Shown: one piece after another, positions 46,619 to 56,175 of the stretch
How the letters are laid out: each line of letters begins with the position of its first letter
Position numbering within the stretch: position 1 is the first letter of the stretch
Assembly: GCA_040387475.1 (NCBI GenBank)
Contig: JAZKDT010000009.1
Coordinates: 16,023-80,022 of the forward strand
Reading direction: 5' to 3'
Source: UBA4416 sp040387475
GTDB lineage: Bacteria; Bacteroidota; Bacteroidia; B-17B0; Aurantibacillaceae
Length of the DNA stretch: 64,000 bases
Position numbers and translations under genes: made by a program
Notes under the pieces: model-generated
Database searches by the model: none
What the model was told of the DNA's origin: nothing
The model's input: the letters and a program-made list of their open reading frames with translations, nothing else

Positions 46619-48913
46619 ATGAGGGTTTGGAATGCCGTTTTGTGCACGGTTATGCTGCTGACCGCTTTTAATTTACAGGCTCAAAAAGTGGGATTGGTTA
46701 TGAGTGGTGGCGGGGCCAGCGGTATTGCGCATATTGGTGTATTAAAGGCACTCGAAGAAAATAAGATACCGGTTAATTGTATTGCCGGAACATCAATCGG
46801 CAGTATTATAGGAGGGTTATACGCTTCAGGTTATTCGCCACTTGAAATAGAACACATGGTGAAAGAACAAGTGTTTTCTGATCTTACAAAAGGAGAGATG
46901 TCCCCAAAGTTTGGCTACTTCGTTCGTAAACGCGATGACTACGCATCCTGGCGGACTCTAAAATTAAATCTGAATAACTCCCTGATAAGTAATCTGGCTA
47001 CTAACCTGATCAATTCGGTTCCCATAGATTTTTATTTAATGGAGACCTTTGCTCCTGCGAATGCAGCGTCTCATTATAATTTTGATAGTTTGATGGTACC
47101 TTTCAGATGCGTTGCTTCAAATATCGAAAAAAAGCAAAGCGTTGTGTTCAGAGATGGCGATATGCCTTCCGCGATTAGAGCTTCCATGAGTTACCCGTTT
47201 TATATCAGGCCAATTTCCATAGACAGTGCTTTATTATTTGATGGAGGTTTGTATAATAACTTTCCAACCAATGTGATGTATGAAGAGCTGTACCCGGATT
47301 TTATGATCGGAAGTTCTGTTACAGAAAACTCTAAATTGCCAAGCGATGATAATTTGTACCTCCAATTACGAAACATGTTGATGAATAAAAGTAATTTCGA
47401 TTTGGTGTGCGAGAATGGAATTATCATTCAGCCATGGGCAGACGTAAGTATTTTCAATTTTGAATCGGCGCAGCGTTTGATAGATAGTGGATATGCCGCC
47501 ACCATCAGGCAAATGCCTAAAATTAAAGCCTGCATTACCAATTATCAGAATACTTTAGAGCTTTATGAAAAACGTAAAATTTTCAGAGAGAAGTCACAGG
47601 TTGCTAAAATCGTTTATAATAAGGTGGTGGTTAATGGTGTAAGCGGAAGTATGAAAAAGTTTGTGACTAAAAGTATCGTTAGTAAACGGGATACTTTTAC
47701 ATTTAAGCAACTCAAGCGTCAGTATTTCAGGTTAATGGCCGATGAAAAAATTAAGTCGGCTTATCCCATGACAAAACTTGATACAGCCAGCGGCAAATAC
47801 ACGCTTACTTTAAATACAAAAAAGGATAAGCATTTATTTTTTGATATTGGAGGTAATCTATCCAATCGTCCTATCAGTAACTTCTTTTTGGCCGTGCAAT
47901 ATAATTACATTGGAAAGATTGGTTTTACCGTTTACGCCAATGGTTATTTAGGAAAATTAAATTCGAGTTCACTCACTAAAATACGTTTCGAGTTTCCTAC
48001 AAAAATCCCTTTTTATATTGAACCTTCGTTCACTATTTCACGTTGGGATTATTATAAAAGCAGCGCCTTATTTTATGATTTTGAGAAGCCAGCTTACCTG
48101 ATTCAGGAAGATTTGTTTGGAGAATTAAATGTGGGAGCGCCGGCTGGTAATATTGGAAAGGTTGTTTTAACAGGAGGCCTTGCCGAATGGAAAAACAGGT
48201 ATTACCAGGTAGATCAATTCACAAAACTAGACACCAGTGATGTCAGTGTTTTCGACTTTGGGTATGGTCAGATTTCCTATCAAATCAATACCCTCAATAA
48301 GAAGCAGTACGCCACTGAAGGAACAAATATTGTAGTAAGGGCGAAGTATGTTAGCGGTATGGAACACTATTTTCCGGGCTCCACGGCTATAGAAATGGTA
48401 CCTTATATTGATGGACCCGTACACGACTGGTTTAATTTGAAATTAACTATTGATAAGTATATAAAACCTATAAAGTATTTTAAGATAGGTGTTTTTGCAG
48501 AAGGAGTTTATTCATCTCAGGATTTTTTTAGAAATTATCAGGCTTCTATTTTATCCGCGCCTTCATTTAATCCCATACCTGAGAGTCAGACGTTATTTAT
48601 CGACGATTACCGCGCCCACCAATATATGGCCGGAGGATTAAAAACGATCTTAACTCCTTATAAAAATCTAGACGTCCGTTTTGAGGGTTACTTATTTCAA
48701 CCTGTTTATTCTATTATCAAAGAGCCTTATGGAAAGGCAAATTATAGCACCGCTTTCTTGTACCGCCATTTTTTAGGAATGGGTGCTTTGGTTTACCACA
48801 CACCTATTGGGCCTATAAGCATTGGTGTAAACTACTATGATAAAAACGAAAATAGCTTTTCGTTCTTTTTCCATTTTGGTTATACGATCTACAACAAAAA
48901 ATCAATTGATTAA
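46619..48913 (+). CDS. Patatin-like phospholipase fused to an outer-membrane barrel
   Basis: A 764-residue protein. Signal peptide AVLCTVMLLTAFNLQAQ. The patatin domain occupies about 25-310: oxyanion glycines MSGGGASGIAHIG, nucleophile Ser in GTSIGS, catalytic Asp in FDGGLYNN. A linker of POTRA-like character follows (VAKIVYNKVVVNGVSGS... FTFKQLKRQYFRLMADEKI). From about 405 to the end it is a beta-barrel (HLFFDIGGNLS ... FSFFFHFGYTIYN) similar to Omp85/surface-antigen barrels. This is the PlpD-like (type Vd) layout, in which the barrel can place the lipase domain in or across the outer membrane. Start fixed at ATG 46619. Confidence 0.92.
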   Translation: MRVWNAVLCTVMLLTAFNLQAQKVGLVMSGGGASGIAHIGVLKALEENKIPVNCIAGTSIGSIIGGLYASGYSPLEIEHMVKEQVFSDLTKGEMSPKFGYFVRKRDDYASWRTLKLNLNNSLISNLATNLINSVPIDFYLMETFAPANAASHYNFDSLMVPFRCVASNIEKKQSVVFRDGDMPSAIRASMSYPFYIRPISIDSALLFDGGLYNNFPTNVMYEELYPDFMIGSSVTENSKLPSDDNLYLQLRNMLMNKSNFDLVCENGIIIQPWADVSIFNFESAQRLIDSGYAATIRQMPKIKACITNYQNTLELYEKRKIFREKSQVAKIVYNKVVVNGVSGSMKKFVTKSIVSKRDTFTFKQLKRQYFRLMADEKIKSAYPMTKLDTASGKYTLTLNTKKDKHLFFDIGGNLSNRPISNFFLAVQYNYIGKIGFTVYANGYLGKLNSSSLTKIRFEFPTKIPFYIEPSFTISRWDYYKSSALFYDFEKPAYLIQEDLFGELNVGAPAGNIGKVVLTGGLAEWKNRYYQVDQFTKLDTSDVSVFDFGYGQISYQINTLNKKQYATEGTNIVVRAKYVSGMEHYFPGSTAIEMVPYIDGPVHDWFNLKLTIDKYIKPIKYFKIGVFAEGVYSSQDFFRNYQASILSAPSFNPIPESQTLFIDDYRAHQYMAGGLKTILTPYKNLDVRFEGYLFQPVYSIIKEPYGKANYSTAFLYRHFLGMGALVYHTPIGPISIGVNYYDKNENSFSFFFHFGYTIYNKKSID

Positions 48914-49065
48914 TTGTTTATTCCTCGTAGTATTATACGCGTTCCCTCTGCCATATATGGCTTTTCCTCATTTAACAAATTTTAAATATTATGTGGGCAA
49001 TAATGGGTTTAAATTTGAATCAGATGCCAGTAAAACAATATTCTAACTACAATTAGCCGCAACTT

Positions 49066-50583
49066 ATGAAAAAGTTTTTCCTCAATTTTATTTTAATCTC
49101 AATTATTACCACAACATATGGCCAGGGCGGACATGATATTCATGTTAATTTTAAGAACTGTAAAGACACCATGATGTTTTTGGCATTTTACAGGTTTGAT
49201 AAATCGTATATAGCAGATACCTGTAAAAAAGTAGTTAAAGGAAACGTGGTTTTCAAGGGACCTAAAACACTGGATAAGGGTGTTTACTATTTGGTAAGTC
49301 AGGATAAAGTCAAATACTTTGAGTTTTTAATATCGGATAACAATCAAAAAATAACGATCAGCACTGATACACTTGATCTGGTAAAAAATTTAAGGTCAAC
49401 CACATCAAAAGAGAACGAGGACTTTTTTACATATATTAAATTTTTTAGCTCAAAAAATAAAGAATATACTGAGCTTCAGTCGAAATCGAAAGGCATGAAT
49501 AAGAAGGATTCGGCAGCTTTTTTAATGGAGAATGGCAAGCGCATGAACGATGAGGTAGTGGCTTACGAAAAGACTTTTTATGAGCAACATAAAGGTACTT
49601 TCTTAGGCGATTTTGTTAACTTAAAAATGGAAAAGGAAGCTAAGGAAATTCCAAACGCTTCCAACGGCCGTCCTGATAGTTTATACAGCTACAATTATTA
49701 TAAAAACCATTATTGGGACGGTGTTAATTTCCAGGACGATGGTATTATTCATACGCCATTCTTTGCCGATCGTTTAAAAAAATATTTCACAAATATAATT
49801 GTTACCCATCCTGATACGATGATCGTGGAGATTGACCGCATCATGGCCAAAACAAAACCTGGAACAACGATGCATACTTTATTGTTGAGCCATTTCCTTT
49901 CGTCTGCCGAGACCTCAAAGCTAATGGGTTTTGATAAAGTGTTTGTTCACATGGTTGATAAGTACATAAAAACCGGAGCTGCTAAAGAGGTGTATCCCGA
50001 GGAATCAATCACAAAAATAATTGAGCGTGGTAATATTTTAAAACCCCTATTGTTGGGTAACATGGCGCCCGATATATTAATGATTGATACTACCGCTCAT
50101 AAACAAATTGCGAAAATGGGTTTCGATACTGCTAAAACAAGTATCGGAGTTACACAATTATATAATAATAATGCTCAAAAACTGGCTCAGTTGTTTACAC
50201 CCCTTTATGGCGTTAAGGCAGACTATTTAGTGCTTGTTTTTTGGGATGTTGATTGTGGACATTGTAAAACAGAGATTCCGAAACTGATTGAAGAATATCA
50301 TGCTTTAAAAAAAGAGGGCTATGATATTAAGGTGTTCAGTGTCTATACGTTGCATGACTATGAAAAATATAAAAAATACATCATAGATAATAAGCTTGAC
50401 TGGATAAACGTATATGATGGCATACATATTAACAACATTAAGGAAAAATACGATATTTATTCAACGCCGGTTATTTATATGCTGGATAACAGTAAACGCA
50501 TCAAGGCAAAACGTATAGGCACAGAGCAAGTGAAAGATATTGTTAAACAGATGGAAAAAGAATATAAATCCGTAAAAAAATAA
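49066..50583 (+). CDS. Exported thioredoxin-fold protein (DUF4369/DUF5106-like plus TlpA-like), copy 1
   Basis: A 505-residue protein. Signal peptide KKFFLNFILISIITTTYGQ. The N-terminal domain (HDIHVNFKNCKDTMMFLAFYRFDKS ... VFKGPKTLDKGVYYLVSQD) is DUF4369-like. The middle is helical and DUF5106-like (YYKNHYWDGVNFQDDGIIHTPFFADRLKKYF). The C-terminal thioredoxin fold starts near residue 380 with VFWDVDCGHCKTEIPKL (redox motif CGHC) and the cis-Pro in YSTPVIYML. Such proteins are periplasmic redox or folding helpers. Paired with an equal-length paralog downstream. A 150-bp gap before it (48914-49065) holds nothing I can support. Confidence 0.88.
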   Translation: MKKFFLNFILISIITTTYGQGGHDIHVNFKNCKDTMMFLAFYRFDKSYIADTCKKVVKGNVVFKGPKTLDKGVYYLVSQDKVKYFEFLISDNNQKITISTDTLDLVKNLRSTTSKENEDFFTYIKFFSSKNKEYTELQSKSKGMNKKDSAAFLMENGKRMNDEVVAYEKTFYEQHKGTFLGDFVNLKMEKEAKEIPNASNGRPDSLYSYNYYKNHYWDGVNFQDDGIIHTPFFADRLKKYFTNIIVTHPDTMIVEIDRIMAKTKPGTTMHTLLLSHFLSSAETSKLMGFDKVFVHMVDKYIKTGAAKEVYPEESITKIIERGNILKPLLLGNMAPDILMIDTTAHKQIAKMGFDTAKTSIGVTQLYNNNAQKLAQLFTPLYGVKADYLVLVFWDVDCGHCKTEIPKLIEEYHALKKEGYDIKVFSVYTLHDYEKYKKYIIDNKLDWINVYDGIHINNIKEKYDIYSTPVIYMLDNSKRIKAKRIGTEQVKDIVKQMEKEYKSVKK

Positions 50584-50600
50584 ATCTTTAAATATGCTAT

Positions 50601-50627
50601 AAAAAGTCGCTCATTAGATGACTTTTT
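50601..50627 (+). terminator. Terminator after thioredoxin-fold copy 1
   Basis: AAAAAGTC (50601-50608) and GACTTTTT (50620-50627) with an 11-base loop, then GTACTTTTA. It begins 18 bp after the stop at 50583. The layout matches the terminator after copy 2. Confidence 0.8.
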
Positions 50628-50672
50628 GTACTTTTATTGACTCTAAACATTGAACAAACATTAAAATACGCT

Positions 50673-52190
50673 ATGAAAAAGTTACTCTTAAGTTTCAGTT
50701 TATTATCAATTCTATCAACAACTTATGCGCAGGGCGGCCATGATATTCGCATCAATTTTAAAAACTGTAAGGATACAGTCATGTATCTTGCTTTTTATCA
50801 GTTTGATAAATCTTATTTGGCAGATACCTGTAAAAAAGTAGTGAAGGGAAATGTTGTTTTTAAAGGCCCAAAAACACTGGAGAAAGGTGTGTATTATTTA
50901 GTGAGCCAGGACAAGGCTCGTTATTTTGATTTCTTTATCACAGATAATAATCAGAAGATTACAATGAGTACCGATACAGCTGATTTGGTTAAAAGTTTAA
51001 AATCTACCACTTCGAAAGAAAATGAAGACTTTTTTACATACATCAAGTTCATAACAGCTAAAAATAAAGAATATGCTGAAGTGAAAAGCAAAACCAAAGG
51101 CATGAGTAAAAAAGATTCGGCGGCCTTTATGATGGAAAAAGGAAAAGTGTTAAATGAAACAGTTATAGCATATGAAAATTCTTTTTTAGAAAGTCACAAA
51201 GGTACTTTTGTGGGAGATGTCCTTAATCTAAAGATGGAAAAGGAAGCGAAAGATATTCCAAAGGCGTCTAACGGCCGCCCTGATAGTTTATACATTTATA
51301 ATTATTATAAAAATCATTATTGGGACGGGGTTAATTTCCAGGATGATGGTATCATGCGTACACCGTTCTTTGCCGACCGTCTGAAAAAATATTTTAACAA
51401 TGTGATCGTTCAGCATCCTGATACAATGAGTCTGGAGATTGATCGAATTATGGCAAAAACAAAAGCCGGGACTATGATGCAAAAATTATTGATCGCACAT
51501 TTCCTGTTTACAACCGAATCTTCTAAATTAATGGGCTTTGATAAAGTATTTGTGCATGTTATCGACACTTACATTAGAACAGGCATGGCCAAAGATGTTT
51601 ATGATGCCGCCACCATTGATAAAATTAAAGAGCGCGGTAATATATTGAAGCCTTTATTGCTGGGAAGTTTAGCTCCCGATTTATTAATGATTGATACCAC
51701 TGGACATAAACAAATAGCTAAAATGGGTTTTGATACGGTAAAAACAAGCAGCGGAGCAACAAAATTGTATTATGATAATGCCCAGAGTTTAGCTCAAACC
51801 TTTGTGCCATTATACGGTACCAAAGCCGACTATTTAGCTCTCGTATTTTGGGATGTAGATTGTGGTCATTGTAAAACGGAAATTCCGAAACTGATTGAAG
51901 AATACCATGCTTTAAAAAAAGAAGGGTACGATATCAAAGTATTTAGTGTATATACTCAGCACGATTACGAAAAATACAAAAAATACATTATCGATAATAA
52001 ACTGGATTGGATAAATGTATACGACGGTGTTCATATCAACAATATCAAAGAAAAGTATGACATTTATTCAACGCCGGTAATTTATATGCTTGATAGAAAC
52101 AAACGAATTAAAGCGAAGCGTATTGGTACTGAACAGGTGAAAGATATTGTGAAGCAGATGGAAAAAGAATATAAATCAGACAAAAAGTAA
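50673..52190 (+). CDS. Exported thioredoxin-fold protein, copy 2
   Basis: A 505-residue paralog of the preceding protein, exactly the same length from ATG 50673. The longer frame would start in TTG at 50637, just after the terminator of copy 1, so I chose the ATG, which begins the signal peptide KKLLLSFSLLSILSTTYAQ. Same three-part layout: DUF4369-like N-terminus, helical DUF5106-like middle, thioredoxin fold with VFWDVDCGHCKTEIPKL and YSTPVIYML. The last 120 residues differ from copy 1 at only a handful of positions, while DNA differs at many third positions. Probably made from its own promoter. Confidence 0.88.
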   Translation: MKKLLLSFSLLSILSTTYAQGGHDIRINFKNCKDTVMYLAFYQFDKSYLADTCKKVVKGNVVFKGPKTLEKGVYYLVSQDKARYFDFFITDNNQKITMSTDTADLVKSLKSTTSKENEDFFTYIKFITAKNKEYAEVKSKTKGMSKKDSAAFMMEKGKVLNETVIAYENSFLESHKGTFVGDVLNLKMEKEAKDIPKASNGRPDSLYIYNYYKNHYWDGVNFQDDGIMRTPFFADRLKKYFNNVIVQHPDTMSLEIDRIMAKTKAGTMMQKLLIAHFLFTTESSKLMGFDKVFVHVIDTYIRTGMAKDVYDAATIDKIKERGNILKPLLLGSLAPDLLMIDTTGHKQIAKMGFDTVKTSSGATKLYYDNAQSLAQTFVPLYGTKADYLALVFWDVDCGHCKTEIPKLIEEYHALKKEGYDIKVFSVYTQHDYEKYKKYIIDNKLDWINVYDGVHINNIKEKYDIYSTPVIYMLDRNKRIKAKRIGTEQVKDIVKQMEKEYKSDKK

Positions 52191-52212
52191 AATAAACTTT
52201 GAATAAAAGGTT

Positions 52213-52240
52213 AAAAAGCCACTCAATTGAGTGGCTTTTT
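52213..52240 (+). terminator. Terminator after thioredoxin-fold copy 2, perfect palindrome
   Basis: AAAAAGCCACTCAA (52213-52226) and its reverse complement TTGAGTGGCTTTTT (52227-52240), then GTATTTTTA. The next gene's apparent upstream GTG start falls inside it. Confidence 0.88.
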
Positions 52241-52271
52241 GTATTTTTATAACTCATATCAAAATATATTC

Positions 52272-54707
52272 ATGAAAAAAATTCTATCCTTTATCAGCCC
52301 GGTACTTTTTTTTGGAATTTGTCACATCACAAATGCCCAGATAAATATTAAAGTAAACGTTATCAATGTTGCTGTATCAACAGCAGCAGATTGCGATGCC
52401 GGGGGGTTGGGTAATAGTGATTTTGTGTTTGAATACAAGGCACAGGATAACTCCCCATCAGCTTTTTCTAATAATACGCCGGTAGCGGGTAGCATAGGAA
52501 TGTGCAATTATGCGGTGGTAAACGAGCAAAACGGCCCTTATTCTTTTAGTCCGGCAACTCCGGGCAGCGCAGTATTTTCTCCTACCACCGGTTTGTTTTT
52601 TGACAGAACCTACAATTGCAAAAACGAGGTTCCAACCATGTTAACTATTACCTGGGCAGCTTATGAAAACGATGATGTATCAGCTCCTTCAGTTACTCCG
52701 TTAGCTAATGGGGTTGTTCCCGCCCAGGCAAATTCATATACTGTCCCCACATCAAACGGAACCTATACAACACAATACACACAAACATCTTCTGATGGTA
52801 CTTGTCCTCAGGTTTATATCATTGAGTTTGAAGTTGTAAAATCTATGGGCAGTTTCTCTCCTTTAATGTTAGGAACGCCGGAAGCCAATGTCATCTGCAC
52901 AGGGGCATCTGATGGTTTTGTAGAAGTCGATGCTACAGGTGGTTCGGGAACAGTTTTGTATGACTGGAGCATGGATGGTGTGGGAGATTTTGACGATAAT
53001 GTACAGGAAACCGGACTGATGGCAGGAACATATACACTTGTTGTAAAAGACGCATTAAATTGTAGGGACTCCGCTGTTGTTACTGTTTTTTCAACTAACG
53101 CGCCTGTTAACATTGCTTCTTTTACTGCTTCTACAGCTTCGGTTTGTACTAATCAATCAGGTGTGGTTTATTCGGTACCAACACAAACCAATGCGGTTTT
53201 TTATTGGAGTTTTTCGGGACCTGGCGGTGTTATGAATGGAACCGGAAATTCAATTACGATGGATTTTTTAGATTTTGCAGCTGATGGAACATTAAGCGTA
53301 TATGCGCAAAACAGTTGTTCAACAACTTCAATTTTAAGTATGTCGATAACCGTTGTAGCATCCCCAAATATCATGATAGCGGGTAACAATAGTATGTGTG
53401 CTAATGCGCAAGAAGTTTTGTCAGCTTCGGGCGCTGTTACTTATACCTGGAGCACAGGTGATAATACTGCCAATGCAACTGTGTCGCCTTCGGTAGCTAC
53501 TGTTTATACGGTTATGGCAACAGGAGCTACAGGTTGTACGTCAACTCAACAATTTACCATGAATGTGTCGCCTTCGCCAACCTTGCAGGTAACCGGATCA
53601 ACGGTTGCCGTTTGTCCAAATCATACGGTGGCGGTTAGCGCGGTAGGTAACGGTAATTTATTTTTCTGGAGTGATGGTTTTATAGGACCTAATCATAATG
53701 TGATGTCAGCCAGTACCAATGTATTTACAGTAACTACAACTTTCACTAATTCCTGCTATACACAGGTTACTTATACGCTTAATGTATTACCGGCTCCTGT
53801 TTTATCAGTTACCGGAAATACCGCTGTATGCGAAGGGGGGACGGTTTCGTTAACTGCTAACGGGGCTGATACTTATGTGTGGAGCGATGGAGTAACTACC
53901 AATACAACCTCTTTTGCTCCTGTATCTTCTACAACATTAGGTTTAGTAGGAACAGGACTAAATGGCTGCAAAGATTCGCTGGTTAAAAATATCTCAGTAT
54001 TACAAACACCTACGGTTACTATCTCCGGAACTGATACTATTTGTGAAGGACAAACGGTTACACTCATGGCATCTGCCAATGGAACTGTAACTTACGGATG
54101 GAATAACGGAGCTAATACGTCATCTATTTCTGTAACTCCATCCGGAACGTTTACTTACATTGCCACCGCTTATAATGGTGCCTGTGCCGGAAGCGAGTCG
54201 CATGAGGTATTTGTAAAATTAATTCCAACTGTTGATTTTTCAGTGAGTTCAACACCGTTATGTAGTTCCGATGCAATGATCACATTTACGGCTAGTCCCT
54301 CGGGCGGATCCTTTAATGGCACCGGGGTAACGATGGGAAATATGTTTGATCCATCTGTTGGTGTGGGGTCTTATCCGATCGTTTACCACGTATCGCTGCC
54401 TAATGGCTGTGGTGCTGTAGCTAGTCAAACGGTTGAGGTGATGTTGTGCACAGGAATAGAAGAGGCGATTCGAACAAAGGGTTTAACTGTGTTTCCAAAT
54501 CCTACTGCCTCAGATGTAATAATTCAATCGGAAAAAGAAATTGCTTCGATATTGGTTTATGATTTCTCCGGGAAATTAGTACGAATGATAGAAGCGAATG
54601 CTTTTGAAACCAATGTGGATATGAACTCTTTAGCAACAGGGTTTTATACGTTTACAGTTACTATGAGTGATAAGACTCAGAAGGTGATCAAGGTGGTAAA
54701 AAACTAG
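52272..54707 (+). CDS. T9SS type A sorted adhesin-like protein with Ig-like repeats
   Basis: An 811-residue exported protein from ATG 52272, signal peptide KILSFISPVLFFGICHITNAQ. The longer frame starts inside the previous terminator, so the ATG is preferred. The N-terminal 190 residues contain several Cys and resemble a T9SS-specific beta domain. Then come Ig/PKD-like repeats of about 80-90 residues: ATGGSGTVLYDWSMDG, YWSFSGPGG, YTWSTGDNTAN, FFWSDGF, TYVWSDGVTTN, TYGWNNGANTS; each has a conserved Trp and a C-x-G start. The sorting domain is at about 738-811 (LTVFPNPTASDVIIQSEK ... KVIKVVKN). Probably a surface adhesin. Confidence 0.9.
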   Translation: MKKILSFISPVLFFGICHITNAQINIKVNVINVAVSTAADCDAGGLGNSDFVFEYKAQDNSPSAFSNNTPVAGSIGMCNYAVVNEQNGPYSFSPATPGSAVFSPTTGLFFDRTYNCKNEVPTMLTITWAAYENDDVSAPSVTPLANGVVPAQANSYTVPTSNGTYTTQYTQTSSDGTCPQVYIIEFEVVKSMGSFSPLMLGTPEANVICTGASDGFVEVDATGGSGTVLYDWSMDGVGDFDDNVQETGLMAGTYTLVVKDALNCRDSAVVTVFSTNAPVNIASFTASTASVCTNQSGVVYSVPTQTNAVFYWSFSGPGGVMNGTGNSITMDFLDFAADGTLSVYAQNSCSTTSILSMSITVVASPNIMIAGNNSMCANAQEVLSASGAVTYTWSTGDNTANATVSPSVATVYTVMATGATGCTSTQQFTMNVSPSPTLQVTGSTVAVCPNHTVAVSAVGNGNLFFWSDGFIGPNHNVMSASTNVFTVTTTFTNSCYTQVTYTLNVLPAPVLSVTGNTAVCEGGTVSLTANGADTYVWSDGVTTNTTSFAPVSSTTLGLVGTGLNGCKDSLVKNISVLQTPTVTISGTDTICEGQTVTLMASANGTVTYGWNNGANTSSISVTPSGTFTYIATAYNGACAGSESHEVFVKLIPTVDFSVSSTPLCSSDAMITFTASPSGGSFNGTGVTMGNMFDPSVGVGSYPIVYHVSLPNGCGAVASQTVEVMLCTGIEEAIRTKGLTVFPNPTASDVIIQSEKEIASILVYDFSGKLVRMIEANAFETNVDMNSLATGFYTFTVTMSDKTQKVIKVVKN

Positions 54708-54760
54708 TGTATTTTGCCATTAAGAACGAAGTGAAACGATCCCAAATAGAGTTAGCTTAC

Positions 54761-55708
54761 ATGAAAATAGCATTGAAAAGGAGTAGGGCAGGAATGTTAT
54801 GTATGTTCTTCTTATTTGCAACATTAACTGTGTCAGCTTGCCTGAATGGTGATAGTAAACAATTGAAGAACGGTACGGTTTTATATATGGATCAGGGAGG
54901 CATGATCCCTTACGGACATCGATTTTATATTGATGATAACTTCAAGGCTACTTTCAGAGAAATAGATAGCCTTTATAAAGTCACTAAAGACTTAGATTAT
55001 CTCTCAGATAAGGCACTTTTATTGATCCTTTTAAAGGAATATGGTAAGGCAATTGAAATCTATCTTTCAATTGAAAAAAAGGAGCCGGGAAGATATTCTA
55101 CCGCATCTAATATTGGAACTGCCTATGAATTGATTGGTGACAATGTTAATGCGCTAAAATGGATAAAAAGGTCAGTTGAAATAGACCCAAAATCTCACCG
55201 TTCGTCTGAATGGATTCACGTTAAAATTTTGGAAGCAAAGATAAAGGGAGAGGATTCTATTAATTCCATCTCATTAATTGGAACTGATTTTGGAAATGAT
55301 TCGATGCCAAAGACAATTCTTTCTGAAAAAGAGTTAGAAAAATTAGGAGATGCATTATACTATCAGTTAAATGAAAGAATTTCATTTATCAGGCCGAAGG
55401 ATCAAATTGTTGCCCAATTATTATTCGATCTCGCAAACATTACTTATCTCCTAAGAAATGAACATGATGGCTTGCCAATTTTTGATAAAGCCAAAGAGTA
55501 CGGATTTGATTCTGCGACGGTTGAAATGAGAAAAGTAGCTTTAAGTAAAGACATAATTAAGTATTGGAACAACTTAAGAGCAAAACGATTTGCAGAAGTA
55601 GAAAAAAAATATTCAAATAACAATAGACTTTATTTGGGTGGTGGAATAGCAATTGTTATAATTGTTATAATAGTTGTTTTTGTTATCAGGCGCAGAAGAA
55701 AGTTGTAG
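54761..55708 (+). CDS. TPR-repeat protein with C-terminal membrane anchor
   Basis: A 315-residue protein from ATG 54761; the frame from GTG 54707 would overlap the previous stop. N-terminal signal or anchor (GMLCMFFLFATLTVSAC, possibly a lipobox-like SAC). A tetratricopeptide stretch at about 90-175 (DKALLLILLKEYGKAIEIYLSIEKKEPGRYSTASNIGTAYELIGDNVNALKWIKRSVEID). C-terminal helix GGGIAIVIIVIIVVFVI followed by RRRRKL, which anchors it in the membrane. No enzyme motif. Function unknown. Confidence 0.72.
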   Translation: MKIALKRSRAGMLCMFFLFATLTVSACLNGDSKQLKNGTVLYMDQGGMIPYGHRFYIDDNFKATFREIDSLYKVTKDLDYLSDKALLLILLKEYGKAIEIYLSIEKKEPGRYSTASNIGTAYELIGDNVNALKWIKRSVEIDPKSHRSSEWIHVKILEAKIKGEDSINSISLIGTDFGNDSMPKTILSEKELEKLGDALYYQLNERISFIRPKDQIVAQLLFDLANITYLLRNEHDGLPIFDKAKEYGFDSATVEMRKVALSKDIIKYWNNLRAKRFAEVEKKYSNNNRLYLGGGIAIVIIVIIVVFVIRRRRKL

Positions 55709-56065
55709 TTACAACTTCGCAAACGCAAAAAATATCCCGGTACACAATACACAACTCACGGCAATATTGATCAACGCCCAGGCTGTCATGCCTTGTTTAA
55801 TGAGTTCAAAGGTTTCATAACTAAAGGTGGAGAAGGTGCTGAGTCCGCCACAAATACCAATCAACACCAGGTGTTTGTAATGATCCGGAATTAAATTTTT
55901 TCCCTGGTAGATATAAACGACCGTTCCAAAAATTAAGCAGCTGATGACATTAGAGGACAGCGTGGCCCAGGGTAAAGCCAAAGTTGTTTTTCCGAACAGC
56001 GTCGCAATCGCAAAGCGTAACACACTTCCTAATCCGCCTCCGATAAATATTAATAAGTAGTTCAT
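55709..56065 (-). CDS. crcB: Fluoride ion exporter CrcB/FEX family
   Basis: A 118-residue inner-membrane fluoride channel. GGGLGSVLRFAIATLF, NVISCLIFGT, GICGGLSTFSTFSYE and four hydrophobic helices define the family; it works as a dimer. I chose ATG 56065 (MNYLLIFIGGG); the longer frame would include 20 residues encoded by an intergenic hairpin repeat. No fluoride riboswitch is seen upstream. Only one copy in the window. Confidence 0.94.
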   Translation of the reverse strand: MNYLLIFIGGGLGSVLRFAIATLFGKTTLALPWATLSSNVISCLIFGTVVYIYQGKNLIPDHYKHLVLIGICGGLSTFSTFSYETFELIKQGMTAWALINIAVSCVLCTGIFFAFAKL

Positions 56066-56122
56066 TATTTTTGTGTTAGTGCGAGTAATTCTGTTGCCTC
56101 TCTTGCGGAATGTATCGTACGG

Positions 56123-56170
56123 CACTTCTCGATAAACATTTGCAAGAGACAGTCAAATGCACTCGAAGTG
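56123..56170. repeat. REP-like intergenic hairpin
   Basis: CACTTC...CATTTG (from 56123) pairs in reverse with CAAATG...GAAGTG (ending 56170), with CACTCGAAGTG at the lower-coordinate-complement end. The CACTTC/CGAAGTG words match a common family of intergenic repeats in Bacteroidota. It lies between crcB and anmK. Confidence 0.5.
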
Positions 56171-56175
56171 ACTTT

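Noticed and set aside
48837..49046. Possible small plus-strand gene overlapping the end of the patatin gene, with a hydrophobic stretch (CLFLVVLYAFPLPYM)
   Set aside because: It overlaps real coding sequence, lacks an ATG after the patatin stop and matches nothing known; I treat the gap 48914-49065 as non-coding.
56066..56125. 20-residue N-terminal extension of crcB
   Set aside because: Encoded by an intergenic hairpin repeat and poor in family similarity; the family starts at MNYLLIFIGGG.
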